Numbered from the stretch's first letter, positions 8,761-20,137 are shown. The stretch: 64,000 nt of DNA from Mycobacteroides chelonae (GCF_016767715.1 NZ_CP050145.1:3348001-3412000); one strand, 5' to 3'. Made by a program: numbers and translations. The notes: generated by a model from the letters alone, not told the origin.

Positions 8761-9528
8761 GTGTCGTCTGATTACGTCGCCGTTCACAACGGCGTTCTGC
8801 ACATCACCATCGCCACTGCGGCGGCTGGTACCTCTCTGGACTTCGCGGGAGTAGACGCTGCGGTTCCGGTCTTGCAGAATCTGCCCGCCGAGGTCGGCGC
8901 CATCCTGCTGACCAGTAGCGGACCCAATTTCTGTGCCGGCGGTAACGTGCGCGATTTCGCCGGTGCCGAAGACCGGGCGGCCAAGCTCAACGATCTCGCC
9001 GGTCGGCTGCATGCCTTCGTGCGCGCGGTGGACGCCGCCGATCGTCCGGTGGTGGCCTCCGTGCACGGGTGGGCTGCCGGTGGCGGGCTGAGCCTGGTGC
9101 TGCTGGCCGATATCGCCATCGGTGGCGAGTCGACCAAGCTGCGTGCCGCGTACCCGGGCATCGGATACTCCTCTGACGGTGGCATGTCCTGGGCGCTGCC
9201 CCGCGTCGTCGGCAAGGCCCGCGCCGCCGACATTCTGCTGACCGATCGCGTTGTCGAGGCGACCGAGGCGCTCTCCATCGGGCTGCTGAGCCGCGTCGTC
9301 GCCGACGACGAGGTGCAGAACACTGCCGTGGCCGCCGCCGAGAAGCTGGCAGCCGGTCCGCGTGAGGCACAGAACCGCATCCGTCGTCTTCTGCGCCTGA
9401 GCGCGACCAACACCCTGGACGCACAGCTGGACCTGGAGCAGGCCAGCATCGCCGAGGCCTCGGTTAGTCCGACGGGTATCGAGGGTGTCAACGCCTTCGT
9501 GGGCAAGCGCAAGCCCGTCTGGCCCTGA
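8761..9528 (+). CDS. Enoyl-CoA hydratase/isomerase (crotonase) family protein
   Basis: The 255-residue product (GTG start) has the crotonase oxyanion-hole segments FCAGGNVRDF (near residue 60) and GWAAGGGLS (near 103). The two glutamates that act as acid/base in true enoyl-CoA hydratases appear to be absent: the GGGCE position reads GGGLS, and the QPE position reads YPG. The reaction may therefore be isomerisation, thioester hydrolysis or something else on an acyl-CoA. It is 18 bp downstream of rpmB and probably cotranscribed, with no obvious functional link. Confidence 0.85.
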   Translation: MSSDYVAVHNGVLHITIATAAAGTSLDFAGVDAAVPVLQNLPAEVGAILLTSSGPNFCAGGNVRDFAGAEDRAAKLNDLAGRLHAFVRAVDAADRPVVASVHGWAAGGGLSLVLLADIAIGGESTKLRAAYPGIGYSSDGGMSWALPRVVGKARAADILLTDRVVEATEALSIGLLSRVVADDEVQNTAVAAAEKLAAGPREAQNRIRRLLRLSATNTLDAQLDLEQASIAEASVSPTGIEGVNAFVGKRKPVWP

Positions 9529-9547
9529 CCTAGCGAGCCCATCACCC

Positions 9548-9605
9548 CGAGCGCATACCAGGCGCATGGGTTTCTCTCCGATCGCATACACCAGGTATGC
9601 GCTCG
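9548..9605. repeat. Intergenic hairpin element, copy 1 (probable terminator)
   Basis: Perfect 12-bp inverted arms CGAGCGCATACC (9548-9559) and GGTATGCGCTCG (9594-9605) enclose a 34-nt loop. It sits between the convergent crotonase and lipase genes. A second copy with almost identical arms and the same loop length is at 60207-60264. Confidence 0.8.
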
Positions 9606-9618
9606 GCGAGCCGCGTTC

Positions 9619-10869
9619 TCAGCCCTGCAGTTTCTTACGAATCCAGTTCACAACCCACGGGATCGCAAGCATGTCCGCGGTGATGTGCTCACCGGGCAGA
9701 GCCCAGTAGTCCACGTCGGCACCGTTGGCGCGCCAAGTATCGCGCAGCGCCAGAGCTCCCTCTTCGGGGATGAACAGATCGCCGACCGCCTTACTGCGCG
9801 AGCCGTGATACAGCAGCACCGGCATCGTCGGGGTCAGGTCACCGGGCCGGTTGGCGCGGATAACGTGTTGCCCCAGCTCCGATTCGAACGGTGCCTCGAT
9901 CGCCGAGAGCAGGTCCAGGTCGAATCGCAGCAGACCCGCAGCGGCCAGCGGTGGCTGCGGCAAATTCTTGGCCCGGATCGCACAGTAGAGCGCGAAATCC
10001 CCGAAAATGGTCGCCAATTCCGGGAATTCACGAGCCTGGCCAATGGTGGCGGCCGCGAAGAGCCCCGCGCCGACGCCTCGATTCATGCTGCCGTGCAACA
10101 GCGCGTAATCGGTGGGGGTCCCTCCCGCCGCCGCGGCCGCGATGCGCAGCTCGGGTGCATAGGACGGCTGCAGCTGTGCGGCCCACACTGTGGCGATGGC
10201 CCCGCCGCTGTATCCGTGCATCACGATCGGCGAATCGGCGAGATCGGGCCGTTCCGAGAGCATTCCGCGTACCGAGTCTAGTACCGCGTGCCCCGCCATC
10301 TTCCCGGCCGCATACGACATCCGAGGGCCTTCATGATCCGGAAACAGCACGGCGTAGTTCTGCGCGGACAGGAAAGGGAACATCGGCGGATTGTCCCGAT
10401 ACCACAGGTGCGCCAAACGATACGACGGCGTGAACTTGAGCCCCAGGGAGTTGATCGCCTGGTTGCGTACCACCACCGGACGTGAACCGGGACCATGCCA
10501 CGGGCGGTCCGGCTCGATCAATGCCGCGGTCACGGGGACGGCATTACCCGCGGTATCGGTGGAGCGCGCCATGATCCGCTGCATGGTGGCCTTGCGCAAC
10601 GGAAGCCGGGGCGAGACCCTATCGGCGCGAATGACCTCGCCGGGTGCCAGCAGGCTCAGATCGCCCGGGTCGCTGTAGAAGTCGTCACCGTCGATCGGTG
10701 TCGGCAGGATCGCCGAGTACGGGTCCGCCCGTTGCTCGTCGGTGAGGTGGCGCACCGCCCAGGCATTGAGCCGGTCGACCACCGCCGGAGTACGCAGCGC
10801 GGTTCCGCCGGTCGCCAGGGCCGCTGTCAGGCCACCCACGGCGGTCAATGCACCTGTAGACCAACGCAT
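9619..10869 (-). CDS. Secretory lipase family protein
   Basis: The start at ATG 10869 overlaps the ung stop (TAATG), so the protein has 416 residues. An N-terminal hydrophobic stretch after MRW suggests export or anchoring. The nucleophile elbow HGYSGGA and the flanking layout (long cap, WALPGEH region near the C-terminus with the probable catalytic His) fit the secretory lipase family. It is the last gene of the thiL-ung-lipase unit; no metabolic link is obvious. Substrate is probably a fatty ester. Confidence 0.82.
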   Translation of the reverse strand: MRWSTGALTAVGGLTAALATGGTALRTPAVVDRLNAWAVRHLTDEQRADPYSAILPTPIDGDDFYSDPGDLSLLAPGEVIRADRVSPRLPLRKATMQRIMARSTDTAGNAVPVTAALIEPDRPWHGPGSRPVVVRNQAINSLGLKFTPSYRLAHLWYRDNPPMFPFLSAQNYAVLFPDHEGPRMSYAAGKMAGHAVLDSVRGMLSERPDLADSPIVMHGYSGGAIATVWAAQLQPSYAPELRIAAAAAGGTPTDYALLHGSMNRGVGAGLFAAATIGQAREFPELATIFGDFALYCAIRAKNLPQPPLAAAGLLRFDLDLLSAIEAPFESELGQHVIRANRPGDLTPTMPVLLYHGSRSKAVGDLFIPEEGALALRDTWRANGADVDYWALPGEHITADMLAIPWVVNWIRKKLQG

Positions 10870-11549
10870 TACGGCAGCCGCCAATCAATCGGTTGGGCAC
10901 CCAATCCGGCGAGCAGCTCGTTGGCCCGGCTGAACGGTTTGGAGCCGAAGAATCCGCGCGAGGCAGACAGCGGTGAGGGATGCACCGATTCGATGGTGGG
11001 CACACTCGCGCCCAGCATCGGCTTGAGTGTCGCCGCGTCACGCCCCCACAGAATGGCGACCAACGGCGTGTTCCGCGCGACCAGCGCCCTGATCGCACAT
11101 TCGGTCACCGTCTCCCAGCCCTTGCCGCGATGGGAGGCCGGGGTGCTCGGCTGCACCGTCAGCACTCTGTTCAGCAGCATCACCCCCTGCTGTGACCATG
11201 GCGTCAGGTCGCCGTTGGCGGGCTTGGGCAGACCGAGATCGCTCTGGTACTCATCGAAGATGTTGGCCAGGCTGCGCGGCACCGGTCGCACGTCGGCGGC
11301 CACCGAGAAACTCAGACCCATCGCATGCCCGGGCGTCGGGTAGGGGTCCTGTCCGACGATGAGTACCCGGACATCGGCCAACGGATAGGTGAACGCGCGC
11401 AGCACGTTTGCCCCGGCGGGGAGATATCCGCGGCCCGAGGAGTTCTCGTCGCGCAGGAACTCCCCCATCTTGGTCACCTGATCGGCAACGGGTCCCAGTG
11501 CATCGGCCCAGCCGGGGTCAACCAGCTCGGTGAGAGGTCGGGCGGTCAC
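10869..11549 (-). CDS. ung: Uracil-DNA glycosylase
   Basis: The 226-residue protein has the family-1 UDG motifs: water-activating GQDPYP (about 66-71) and the DNA-intercalation loop HPSPLSA near the C-terminus. It removes uracil from DNA to begin base excision repair. The GTG start has a possible -10 TAAGTT (11558-11563) 8 nt upstream, inside the end of thiL. The gene overlaps the lipase start by one base. Confidence 0.97.
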   Translation of the reverse strand: MTARPLTELVDPGWADALGPVADQVTKMGEFLRDENSSGRGYLPAGANVLRAFTYPLADVRVLIVGQDPYPTPGHAMGLSFSVAADVRPVPRSLANIFDEYQSDLGLPKPANGDLTPWSQQGVMLLNRVLTVQPSTPASHRGKGWETVTECAIRALVARNTPLVAILWGRDAATLKPMLGASVPTIESVHPSPLSASRGFFGSKPFSRANELLAGLGAQPIDWRLP

Positions 11550-11555
11550 GGAGAG

Positions 11556-12503
11556 TCAACTTAGCCGAAAAGAATCCCACCCGGTCGCCCGAGTCCAGGG
11601 TGCGCCGTCAACCGTCACACCCGTTTGCCCCGCCGTCACCTGGCCGATAGGTATCCAGCCCGCGGGGACCTCATCGGGAAAGGTCGCGACCAGGGCATGC
11701 TCCTCGCCGCCGGTGAAGATCCACTCCCATGGGTCGGCACCGAGTAGCCCCGCGGCGCCCGCCAGCGGCACCAGATACGGCTCCATGTTCGACGAGCTCA
11801 GGTCGACGCGGACCGCGCTGGACTCCGCGATATGTCCCAGATCGGCCAACAGACCGTCTGAGACATCCGTCATGGCCGTCGCTCCGGCCCGCGCGGCCAC
11901 CGCACCCTGCCCATACGGTGGTGACGGCACCAGGTGGACCGCGCGGAGCTGCGGGAACTCGTCAATACCGTCCTGCCACAGGCGGAGTCCTGCCGCCGAG
12001 GTGCCCAGCGCGCCGCAGAGGGCAACCGTGTCTCCCACGGTGGCCCCGCCGCGGGTCACCGGGGCACGCCCCTGCAGGTCGCCGAGCGCGGTCACCGAGA
12101 TCACCAGCTCGCGCGAAGCCACCAGATCTCCGCCCGCGACCGATGCTTGCACCCGCGCCGCTTCGGCCCAGATTCCGTCGTTGAGCTGGTCGAGGAACGC
12201 GATGTCGGTTTCGGCGGGCGCACCCACCGCGACCACAAAGGCCGTGACCCGTCCCCCCATGGCCTCGATATCTGCAGCGTTCTGCGCCACCGCTTTTCGG
12301 CCGATATCCGATGGCGATGACCAGTCGAGGCGAAAATGTCTGTCCTGCACCAACATATCCGTTGACACCAGAACTCTGCTGTCCGGCGCGCGGACCACTG
12401 CGGCGTCGTCGCCCGGGCCGAGCTGGACGTCTGCACCGGGCACACGACCCGCTGTGAGCCGGCTGATCACGCCGAACTCGCCGGTATCGCCCAGATTTGG
12501 CAC
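11556..12503 (-). CDS. thiL: Thiamine-monophosphate kinase
   Basis: The 315-residue PurM-like kinase has the GDDAAV metal-binding motif near residue 32, the MTDVSDGL motif and a C-terminal FTGGEEHAL segment. It phosphorylates thiamine phosphate to the active cofactor thiamine diphosphate, which IlvB in this window requires. The GTG start at 12503 is 6 nt downstream of a minus-strand -10 element that overlaps the -10 of the divergent DUF3515 gene. Confidence 0.95.
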   Translation of the reverse strand: MPNLGDTGEFGVISRLTAGRVPGADVQLGPGDDAAVVRAPDSRVLVSTDMLVQDRHFRLDWSSPSDIGRKAVAQNAADIEAMGGRVTAFVVAVGAPAETDIAFLDQLNDGIWAEAARVQASVAGGDLVASRELVISVTALGDLQGRAPVTRGGATVGDTVALCGALGTSAAGLRLWQDGIDEFPQLRAVHLVPSPPYGQGAVAARAGATAMTDVSDGLLADLGHIAESSAVRVDLSSSNMEPYLVPLAGAAGLLGADPWEWIFTGGEEHALVATFPDEVPAGWIPIGQVTAGQTGVTVDGAPWTRATGWDSFRLS

Positions 12504-12508
12504 TCGGT

Positions 12509-12515
12509 TAGTGTA
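12509..12515. promoter_or_regulatory. Shared symmetric -10 element for thiL and DUF3515 gene
   Basis: The heptamer TAGTGTA reads TAGTGT on the plus strand (12509-12514) and TACACT on the minus strand (12515-12510). Exactly six nucleotides separate it from each GTG start (12521 on plus, 12503 on minus). Both genes would be leaderless and compete for one element. Confidence 0.65.
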
Positions 12516-12520
12516 GGCCC

Positions 12521-13063
12521 GTGCAATCCGAAGACGGCCCGCCCCGCAAGCTCCTCATCGGTATCGCCATTTTTGGCGCGGTCGCAGCGTTGGCCGTTCT
12601 CTTCGGCGTCCTGAAATTCGCGCAGTTCCAGGACGATAAGAAACCCATGGCCATCACCAATATCCCTGCACCTCAGGCTAATTCGCCACTGTGTGTGGAT
12701 ATGACCAAGGCCTATCCGGACAACATGGCGGGCGACTGGAAGCGGGCGCAGATCGTCGAGCCCAAACCGCCCGCGGCGGCCGCGTGGCGCCGGGGCCAAG
12801 ATTCGGTGGTCGCACGCTGCGGTGTGGACCGACCGGCCGAGTTCGCCGTCGGCACCTCGGTCGAGCAGATCAACGGGGTGCAATGGTTTCGGGTCACCGA
12901 TGCCGCGGTGGGCATCACCACCTGGTTTGCCGTGGATCGCGGCGTCTACATCGCCGTGACCATGCCCGACGGTTCGGGCACGGAGCCGTTGGTCGAGATG
13001 TCCGACGCCATCGGCAAGGCGCTGCCGGCCGTCAAACCCGATCCGCTGCCACTACCCCGCTGA
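12521..13063 (+). CDS. DUF3515 membrane-anchored protein (Rv2980-like)
   Basis: The 180-residue protein has one N-terminal transmembrane segment (residues about 11-29) and an exported domain with two conserved Cys residues (in SPLCVDM and ARCGV). It matches the actinobacterial DUF3515 family and the position of Rv2980. No function is established. It is divergent from thiL and converges with ddl, whose stop lies 2 bp away. Confidence 0.85.
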   Translation: MQSEDGPPRKLLIGIAIFGAVAALAVLFGVLKFAQFQDDKKPMAITNIPAPQANSPLCVDMTKAYPDNMAGDWKRAQIVEPKPPAAAAWRRGQDSVVARCGVDRPAEFAVGTSVEQINGVQWFRVTDAAVGITTWFAVDRGVYIAVTMPDGSGTEPLVEMSDAIGKALPAVKPDPLPLPR

Positions 13064-13064
13064 A

Positions 13065-14174
<1,110 letters not shown>

Positions 14175-14178
14175 AGTG

Positions 14179-15291
14179 TCAGACCGTACCGGCTGCGAGC
14201 GCGGTCTCAATGTCGGCCAGCAGATCGTCGGTGTCCTCGATACCCAGGGAGATCCGCGCGAATCCTTCCGGAACCGCGTCACCCCAGCGCGCCCGGCGAT
14301 CCACCGAGGTGTGCACGCCACCAAAACTCGTCGAAGCAGCCAATAGCTCGCTGGCACGCACCAGCGCATGCACGGCGTCGGCACTGGCCAGTTCGATCGA
14401 TACGAGGGAACCGAACCTGCTCATCTGGGCGGACGCCACGGGATGGGAGGGATCGCCCGCAAGCCCGGGGTATCGCACCGACACCACACTGGGGTGCTCA
14501 CCCAGCATCGTCGCGAGTGCGAGCGCGTTCTGGCACTGACGTTCGAATCGCAGCCCGGCGGTGGCGAGGCTGCGCGCCCCCAACCAGGCCTCGAACGGAC
14601 CGAGGATCGCCCCGGCGCGCGATCGTTCCTGTAAGACGGCCGACAGCAGATCCTCGCGCGACCCCGCGACGTACCCGGCGATCAGGTCACTGTGACCGGA
14701 AAGCGCCTTCGTCGCGCTCGCGACCACCAGGTCGGCGCCCAACTCCAGCGGAAGCTGACCCATCGGGGTGGCCGTGGTGTTGTCCACCACCAGCACGCCA
14801 CCGCGGGCGTGCGTCTCACGGGCCAGCAGAGTCAGGTCCACCACGTCCAGGCGCGGATTGGAGGGAGTCTCCGCCACCACCACATCGGCCTGCGCGGCGG
14901 CGGCCACGATCTCATCCGACTTGGCAGCGATCACATTAATACCCAGCGCTGCAAGGTTTTCCGTGGCATAGCGCCGCGTCTGATAGTAACCGTCCTCCGG
15001 AACCACCAGCGTCTGTCCGGGGCGGACCAGCGCACGTAACGTCGAGGCGATCGCACCCATACCCGAGCCGAACACCAGCGCGCTATCGGCGCGCTCCAGC
15101 GCCGCCAGACCCGATTCCCACTGTCTCCAACTGGGATTGGATGCGCGCCCGTATGTGTCCAGAGAGTCGTCCTCGGGCACCGGCAGATGGTAGGCAGAGG
15201 CGAATACCGGCCCCGCAAGAAAAGGCTGCCCGGCAACAGGTTCGGCGGTGGCGGCCACAACGGCCCGGGTCGATATCCCTGGCTCTGGCAT
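14179..15291 (-). CDS. Cys/Met metabolism PLP-dependent enzyme (cystathionine gamma-synthase/lyase family)
   Basis: The 370-residue fold-type I enzyme carries the PLP lysine in [11 protein letters not shown] (near residue 192), an upstream VVDNTTATP aspartate motif and a SGMGAI phosphate-binding segment. A GGAG site lies 7 nt before ATG 15291. Family members carry out gamma-elimination or replacement on homoserine esters, cystathionine or methionine; which reaction applies here cannot be decided. It sits between gpsA (4 nt gap) and ddl (4 nt gap). Confidence 0.87.
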   Translation of the reverse strand: MPEPGISTRAVVAATAEPVAGQPFLAGPVFASAYHLPVPEDDSLDTYGRASNPSWRQWESGLAALERADSALVFGSGMGAIASTLRALVRPGQTLVVPEDGYYQTRRYATENLAALGINVIAAKSDEIVAAAAQADVVVAETPSNPRLDVVDLTLLARETHARGGVLVVDNTTATPMGQLPLELGADLVVASATKALSGHSDLIAGYVAGSREDLLSAVLQERSRAGAILGPFEAWLGARSLATAGLRFERQCQNALALATMLGEHPSVVSVRYPGLAGDPSHPVASAQMSRFGSLVSIELASADAVHALVRASELLAASTSFGGVHTSVDRRARWGDAVPEGFARISLGIEDTDDLLADIETALAAGTV

Positions 15292-15295
15292 GTGC

Positions 15296-16294
15296 TTACT
15301 CCGGTTTGGTACTGCGCCCTAACAACTGCGCGACGGCATCGGTGACGCTCAGTCCGCGATGACAGACGCCATGAACAGCTTCGGTGAGCGGCATCTCGAC
15401 GTCATAGCTCGATGCCAACGCCAGGATGGACTCACAGGAGGTGACTCCCTCCGCGACCCTACCGCCGGCGGCGTTACGTGCCTCCTGCAGCGTCTCACCG
15501 CTGCCCAGCCGCATACCGAAGGTCCGGTTTCGCGAGTGCGTCGAGGTGCAGGTGGCCACCAGGTCGCCGACCCCCGCCAGACCCGCAAGCGTGGTGTGGC
15601 TGGCGCCCAGCGCCAGCCCCAGCCGGGTGATCTCGGCCAGCCCGCGCGTGATGATGGTGGCTATCGTGTTCTCCCCCAACCCGACTCCGGCGGCCATGCC
15701 GCAGCTCAGGGCGATCACGTTCTTGCACGCGCCCCCCACCTCGCAGCCGACCACGTCTGCGTTGGTGTACGGGCGGAAGTAACGCGTGGAGAAGGCGCGC
15801 TGCAGGGCGACGGCCCTGGTCGAGTCGGTGCACCCGATGACGGTGGCCGCGGGCTGGCCCGCCGCGATCTCACTGGCCAGATTCGGGCCGGTCAGCACCG
15901 CAACCCGGCTGGGATCGGTGCCCAGCACCTGAGTGACGACCTGACTCATCCGCATGAGCGTGCCGACCTCGATGCCCTTGGCCAGGCTCACCACCGAGGA
16001 CCCGGGTTCGATGAGGTCGGCCCAGGGGGTCAGGTTGGCGCGCAGAGACTGCGACGGCACCGCCAACAGCACCAAGTCGGCGCCCTGCAGGGCTTCTTCG
16101 GCCACTCCCGTGGCGACTATCGAAGCGGGCAGATCCACATCGCTGAGGTACACCGAGTTCCGGTGCGTCGCATTGATCTCATCGGCTAGTTCGGATCGGC
16201 GTGCCCACAACCGCACATCGTGTCCGGCGTCGGCAAGCACCTTGCCCAACGCGGTCCCCCAGGAACCAGCACCCATCACCGCAGCCGTGGCCAT
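15296..16294 (-). CDS. gpsA: NAD(P)-dependent glycerol-3-phosphate dehydrogenase
   Basis: The 332-residue protein starts at ATG 16294 with the Rossmann motif [12 protein letters not shown]; a longer open frame to 16894 overlaps the divergent fbiD gene and is not credible. TAGGGT (16302-16307) lies 7 nt upstream as a leaderless -10. A VGLGENT segment and the Lys-containing [10 protein letters not shown] motif mark the catalytic domain. It makes sn-glycerol-3-phosphate for phospholipids from dihydroxyacetone phosphate. Equivalent to gpdA2 of M. tuberculosis. Confidence 0.96.
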   Translation of the reverse strand: MATAAVMGAGSWGTALGKVLADAGHDVRLWARRSELADEINATHRNSVYLSDVDLPASIVATGVAEEALQGADLVLLAVPSQSLRANLTPWADLIEPGSSVVSLAKGIEVGTLMRMSQVVTQVLGTDPSRVAVLTGPNLASEIAAGQPAATVIGCTDSTRAVALQRAFSTRYFRPYTNADVVGCEVGGACKNVIALSCGMAAGVGLGENTIATIITRGLAEITRLGLALGASHTTLAGLAGVGDLVATCTSTHSRNRTFGMRLGSGETLQEARNAAGGRVAEGVTSCESILALASSYDVEMPLTEAVHGVCHRGLSVTDAVAQLLGRSTKPE

Positions 16295-16301
16295 GGCAGA
16301 C

Positions 16302-16307
16302 ACCCTA
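16302..16307 (-). promoter_or_regulatory. -10 element of gpsA operon (leaderless)
   Basis: TAGGGT on the minus strand, 7 nt before ATG 16294; it fixes the choice of that start. Confidence 0.55.
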
Positions 16308-16331
16308 GCCGGGGCTGGCACCATGTAGTAC

Positions 16332-16946
16332 GTGGGCAGACAGGCTGGCACAGACTTCGGCGTGATCATCGCGGTCAAGAACTTGGCGACCGCGAAGAGC
16401 CGCCTGGCGCCGTCCCTGCCCGCACCTGAGCGGGAACGGCTGGTGCTGGGCATGCTGACGCACGCCATCTCGGTGGCCTTCTCCGCCGCCCGAACCGTGG
16501 CGGTGATCAGCCCTGATCCCGCGGCTAAGGCGGCGGCCGGCGAGGCCGGGGCCCGGTTCATCTTCGATGACACCCCTGAGGGCCACCCCGACCCGCTGAA
16601 CAACGCGTTGCGCGGCGCCGCTACCCAGCTGCGGGCGGCATCTCCGAATCTTGTTGTGTTGCAGGCCGACCTTCCCGCGGTGACGGCCCAGGAATTCGCG
16701 GCCGCGATGCAGGCTGCCCGCAGCCATGCGCGCAGCTTCGTCGCCGACCGGCACGGCACCGGCACGGCGGCGCTGTTCAGCACCGACGGCGAGCTGAATC
16801 CGCTGTTCGGAATCGATTCGGCACGGCGACACCGGGATTCGGGGGCCGTCGAGCTCGCCGGCGATTGGCCGGGTTTGCGTTGTGATGTGGACACCCCGGA
16901 AGATCTGAGCGCGGCCCGTGAACTGGGAGCTACGCTGCCGCTCTGA
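16332..16946 (+). CDS. fbiD: Phosphoenolpyruvate guanylyltransferase (F420 synthesis)
   Basis: The 204-residue nucleotidyltransferase begins [18 protein letters not shown], the signature nucleotide-binding loop of the CofC/FbiD family, and has an LQADLPAV segment holding metal-binding aspartate. In mycobacteria FbiD joins GTP with phosphoenolpyruvate to form the lateral-chain precursor of cofactor F420. Several likely F420 users lie in the window (LLM oxidoreductase, PPOX protein). GTG start at 16332; divergent from gpsA. Confidence 0.93.
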   Translation: MGRQAGTDFGVIIAVKNLATAKSRLAPSLPAPERERLVLGMLTHAISVAFSAARTVAVISPDPAAKAAAGEAGARFIFDDTPEGHPDPLNNALRGAATQLRAASPNLVVLQADLPAVTAQEFAAAMQAARSHARSFVADRHGTGTAALFSTDGELNPLFGIDSARRHRDSGAVELAGDWPGLRCDVDTPEDLSAARELGATLPL

Positions 16947-16963
16947 GTCGGGCCGATAACTCT

Positions 16964-19099
16964 ATGATCACAAGGGTGACCACACCCAGCGTTCCTCCGG
17001 CCGCAACCACGATCGCGTCGGGTGAGGAGCTGCCCGAAGACCGGTACCTCAACCGGGAGCTCTCGTGGCTGGATTTCAACGCGCGCGTGCTCGCTCTGGC
17101 CGCCGACGAATCACTGCCCATCCTGGAGCGCGCCAAGTTCCTGGCGATCTTCGCCTCCAATCTGGACGAGTTCTACATGGTCCGCGTGGCCGGCCTGAAA
17201 CGCCGCGACGAAACGGGCCTCTCGGTGCGTTCGGCCGACGGCCTGTCGCCGCGTGAGCAGTTGAAACTGATTGGTGAGCGCACGCAGGAGATCTCGGTCC
17301 AGCACGCCCGCGTGTTCAGCGAGTCGGTACGGCCCGAACTCGCCGAGAACGGCATTTTCGTCGTCACCTGGGCGGACTTGTCGGAGAACGAGCGCAGTTA
17401 CCTCTCGTCGTATTTCACCGACCAGGTCTTTCCGGTGCTGACCCCCTTGGCCGTCGACCCGGCGCATCCGTTCCCTTATATATCGGGCCTGAGCCTGAAT
17501 CTCGCGATCACCGTCCAGGTTCCCGAGACAGGTGGCCAGCACTTCGCCCGAATCAAGGTGCCTGACAACGTCGATCGATTCGTCAGGCTGCGCAGTCCGG
17601 AAGGCGCCGAGGCCGCGCAGGCGGCCCACACCGCCCGCTTCCTTCCCATGGAAGAACTCATCGCCGCGCATCTGTCGGCGCTGTTCCCGGGTCTGGAAGT
17701 CGTGGAGCACCATGCATTCCGCATCACACGGAACGCCGATTTCGAGGTCGAGGAAGACCGGGACGAAGATCTTCTGCAGGCACTGGAACGTGAATTGGCT
17801 CGTCGCCGGTTCGGCTCACCGGTTCGGCTCGAGGTCGCCGACGATATGACCGAGCACATGCTCGAGCTGCTCTTGCGTGAGCTGGATGTGAATCCCGGCG
17901 ATGTGGTGCAGGTACCGGGCTTGCTCGACTTGTCCTGCTTGTGGCAGGTCTATGGCGTGGACCGTCCCGCACTCAAGGACCCCACGTTCGTCCCGGCAAC
18001 CCACCCCGCGTTCGGTCAGGGCGAGACCCCGAAGAGCATCTTCTCCACCCTGCGCGACGGTGATGTGCTTGTTCATCATCCCTACGACTCGTTTTCCACC
18101 AGCGTGCAACGGTTTATCGAGCAGGCGGCGGCCGACCCGCAGGTGCTGGCCATCAAGCAGACGCTGTACCGCACCTCCGGCGACTCGCCCATCGTCAATT
18201 CGCTCATCGACGCCGCCGAGGCCGGTAAGCAGGTGGTCGCCCTGGTCGAGATCAAGGCGCGCTTCGACGAGCAGGCCAATATCAAGTGGGCCCGAGCCCT
18301 GGAAGATGCCGGCGTGCACGTGGTCTACGGCTTGATCGGCCTGAAGACGCATTGCAAGACTGCACTGGTGGTGCGCCGCGAGGGGTCCGCCATCCGTCGG
18401 TACTGCCATATCGGTACCGGAAACTACAACCCGAAAACCGCCCGGCTCTATGAGGACGTCGGCCTGCTGACCAGCGCCCCGGAGATCGGCGCGGACCTCA
18501 CCGACCTGTTCAACTCGCTCACCGGGTATTCACGGAAGGTGTCCTACCGCAACCTGTTAGTGGCACCGCACGGAATTCGCGCGGGGATCATCGACCGCAT
18601 CGACCAGGAGATCGCAGCTCATCGGGCCGGGCAGGATGCCCGCATCCGAATGAAAATGAACGCGTTGGTGGACGAGCAGGTCATCGACGCGCTGTACCGG
18701 GCATCGCAGGCCGGTGTTCCCGTCGAGGTGGTGGTGCGCGGGATCTGCGCGTTGCGACCTGGCGTTCCGGAGTTCTCCGGCAACGTCACGGTGCGATCCA
18801 TTCTCGGCCGGTTCCTTGAACATTCGCGCATCATTCACTTCAACGCCATCGATGAATTCTGGATCGGCAGCGCCGACATGATGCATCGTAATCTGGACCG
18901 ACGGGTCGAGGTGCTTGCACGCGTCACCGATCCGAAGCTCACCGCACAGCTCGACGATATGTTCACCTCCGCGTTGGACTCCCGGACCCGCTGCTGGGAG
19001 CTGCAGTCCGATGGTCAGTGGTTGGCCTCGCCTGCGGACGGCGAGGAGGTGCGCGACCATCAGGTCGAAATGATGAAACGGCACCGCTCACATACCTGA
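16964..19099 (+). CDS. ppk1: Polyphosphate kinase 1
   Basis: The 711-residue protein has the PPK1 layout: N-terminal [16 protein letters not shown], a middle PHP-like domain, the autophosphorylated His in [10 protein letters not shown] (near 481) and a second His in [11 protein letters not shown] (near 640). It makes inorganic polyphosphate from ATP reversibly, a store and stress signal in mycobacteria. ATG 16964 is chosen, with GTG 16976 as an alternative. It is 17 bp after fbiD and upstream of mutT1, as in M. tuberculosis. Confidence 0.97.
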   Translation: MITRVTTPSVPPAATTIASGEELPEDRYLNRELSWLDFNARVLALAADESLPILERAKFLAIFASNLDEFYMVRVAGLKRRDETGLSVRSADGLSPREQLKLIGERTQEISVQHARVFSESVRPELAENGIFVVTWADLSENERSYLSSYFTDQVFPVLTPLAVDPAHPFPYISGLSLNLAITVQVPETGGQHFARIKVPDNVDRFVRLRSPEGAEAAQAAHTARFLPMEELIAAHLSALFPGLEVVEHHAFRITRNADFEVEEDRDEDLLQALERELARRRFGSPVRLEVADDMTEHMLELLLRELDVNPGDVVQVPGLLDLSCLWQVYGVDRPALKDPTFVPATHPAFGQGETPKSIFSTLRDGDVLVHHPYDSFSTSVQRFIEQAAADPQVLAIKQTLYRTSGDSPIVNSLIDAAEAGKQVVALVEIKARFDEQANIKWARALEDAGVHVVYGLIGLKTHCKTALVVRREGSAIRRYCHIGTGNYNPKTARLYEDVGLLTSAPEIGADLTDLFNSLTGYSRKVSYRNLLVAPHGIRAGIIDRIDQEIAAHRAGQDARIRMKMNALVDEQVIDALYRASQAGVPVEVVVRGICALRPGVPEFSGNVTVRSILGRFLEHSRIIHFNAIDEFWIGSADMMHRNLDRRVEVLARVTDPKLTAQLDDMFTSALDSRTRCWELQSDGQWLASPADGEEVRDHQVEMMKRHRSHT

Positions 19100-19148
19100 G
19101 CTAGCCCAGGTTCTTCTGGCTGAACAACTCTCCCCCGAAGGAGCTTTC

Positions 19149-20069
19149 GTGCCCGATCCGACGACGCGGACCGGTGCTGCGGTCCTTGCTGCCGGAGCCG
19201 CACTCTGGCGGTACAAGGAAGACACTGCCGGAGCCATCGAAGTGGCGCTGGTGCACAGGCCACGGTACGACGATTGGTCATTACCGAAAGGCAAGCTCGA
19301 TCCCGGTGAGACGGCGGCCATCGCCGCCGTCCGCGAGATCGCCGAGGAGACCGGATTCAGCGCCCGGCTCGGCAGACGATTGCCATCGGTGAGTTACCCG
19401 GTGGCCCAGGGAACCAAACGCGTCAGATATTGGGCGGCACAAGCTTTGGACGGGAAGTTTGAAGCCAACAATGAGGTCGATGAGATTCAGTGGATGTCGG
19501 TGGCGCGGGCGATCAAGACGGTCAGCTACGCCGTTGATCGGAAAGTGCTGCGAAATCTCGCAAAGCACGAAATTGACACTCGGACATTGATCATTGTGCG
19601 CCACGGAAAAGCGGGGCGAAAGGAACGCTATTCCGGCGATGACACGCTGCGTCCGTTGGACAAGAAAGGCCGCGCCCAGGCCGAAGCGCTTACCAGTCAA
19701 TTACTCGCATTCGGCGCCAGTGCCATTCACGCTGCCGATCGATTGCGCTGCCGGCAGACCGTCGAACCGCTTGCCGAGGAACTGAACACGGTGATCTATA
19801 GCGAGCCCGCACTCAGTGAAGAGGCCTACTGGGCTGATCGAAAGCGTGCACATCGCCGAATTCTCGAAATCGCCGGGTCGGACGGCATCCGGGTGGTATG
19901 CACTCAGGGACGGGTCATCCCAGACCTCATCCAATGGTGGGCAGATCGCGACGGTGTCCGCCCCGATAAGTCACGTAACCGCAAGGGCAGCATGTGGGTG
20001 CTGTCGATGCACGGCCAGAAACTGCTGGCCGCAGACCATCTGGACAGCCCGCTGCCTACCGGCGGCTAG
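19149..20069 (+). CDS. mutT1: Nudix hydrolase / histidine phosphatase fusion MutT1
   Basis: GTG 19149 is preceded by AAGGAG. The 306-residue protein joins a Nudix domain (complete Nudix box beginning GKLDPGE near residue 47, ending REIAEETGF) to a C-terminal histidine-phosphatase domain with RHGKA near residue 152. Mycobacterial MutT1 removes oxidised nucleotides such as 8-oxo-GTP and diadenosine polyphosphates. It converges with hupB across a strong hairpin. Confidence 0.95.
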   Translation: MPDPTTRTGAAVLAAGAALWRYKEDTAGAIEVALVHRPRYDDWSLPKGKLDPGETAAIAAVREIAEETGFSARLGRRLPSVSYPVAQGTKRVRYWAAQALDGKFEANNEVDEIQWMSVARAIKTVSYAVDRKVLRNLAKHEIDTRTLIIVRHGKAGRKERYSGDDTLRPLDKKGRAQAEALTSQLLAFGASAIHAADRLRCRQTVEPLAEELNTVIYSEPALSEEAYWADRKRAHRRILEIAGSDGIRVVCTQGRVIPDLIQWWADRDGVRPDKSRNRKGSMWVLSMHGQKLLAADHLDSPLPTGG

Positions 20070-20091
20070 CCGCCTACACTGCCCCCAAAAG

Positions 20092-20129
20092 CAACATCGG
20101 GCCCCACCCTGAGGTGGGACCCGATGTTG
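20092..20129. terminator. Bidirectional terminator between mutT1 and hupB
   Basis: Arms starting CAACATCGGG pair with CCCGATGTTG at the other end; 16 of 17 positions pair around a CTGA loop. On the minus strand (hupB side) the hairpin is followed by CTTTTGGG, giving a short U tract. Confidence 0.85.
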
Positions 20130-20137
20130 TCTTGAAA

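Noticed and set aside
14175..14384. 70-codon N-terminal extension of ddl
   Set aside because: It lies antisense-free but inside the upstream PLP gene in another frame; the ligase family starts at the GTG at 14174.
16295..16894. 200-codon N-terminal extension of gpsA
   Set aside because: It overlaps fbiD antisense; the Rossmann motif begins at ATG 16294, which has its own -10 element.
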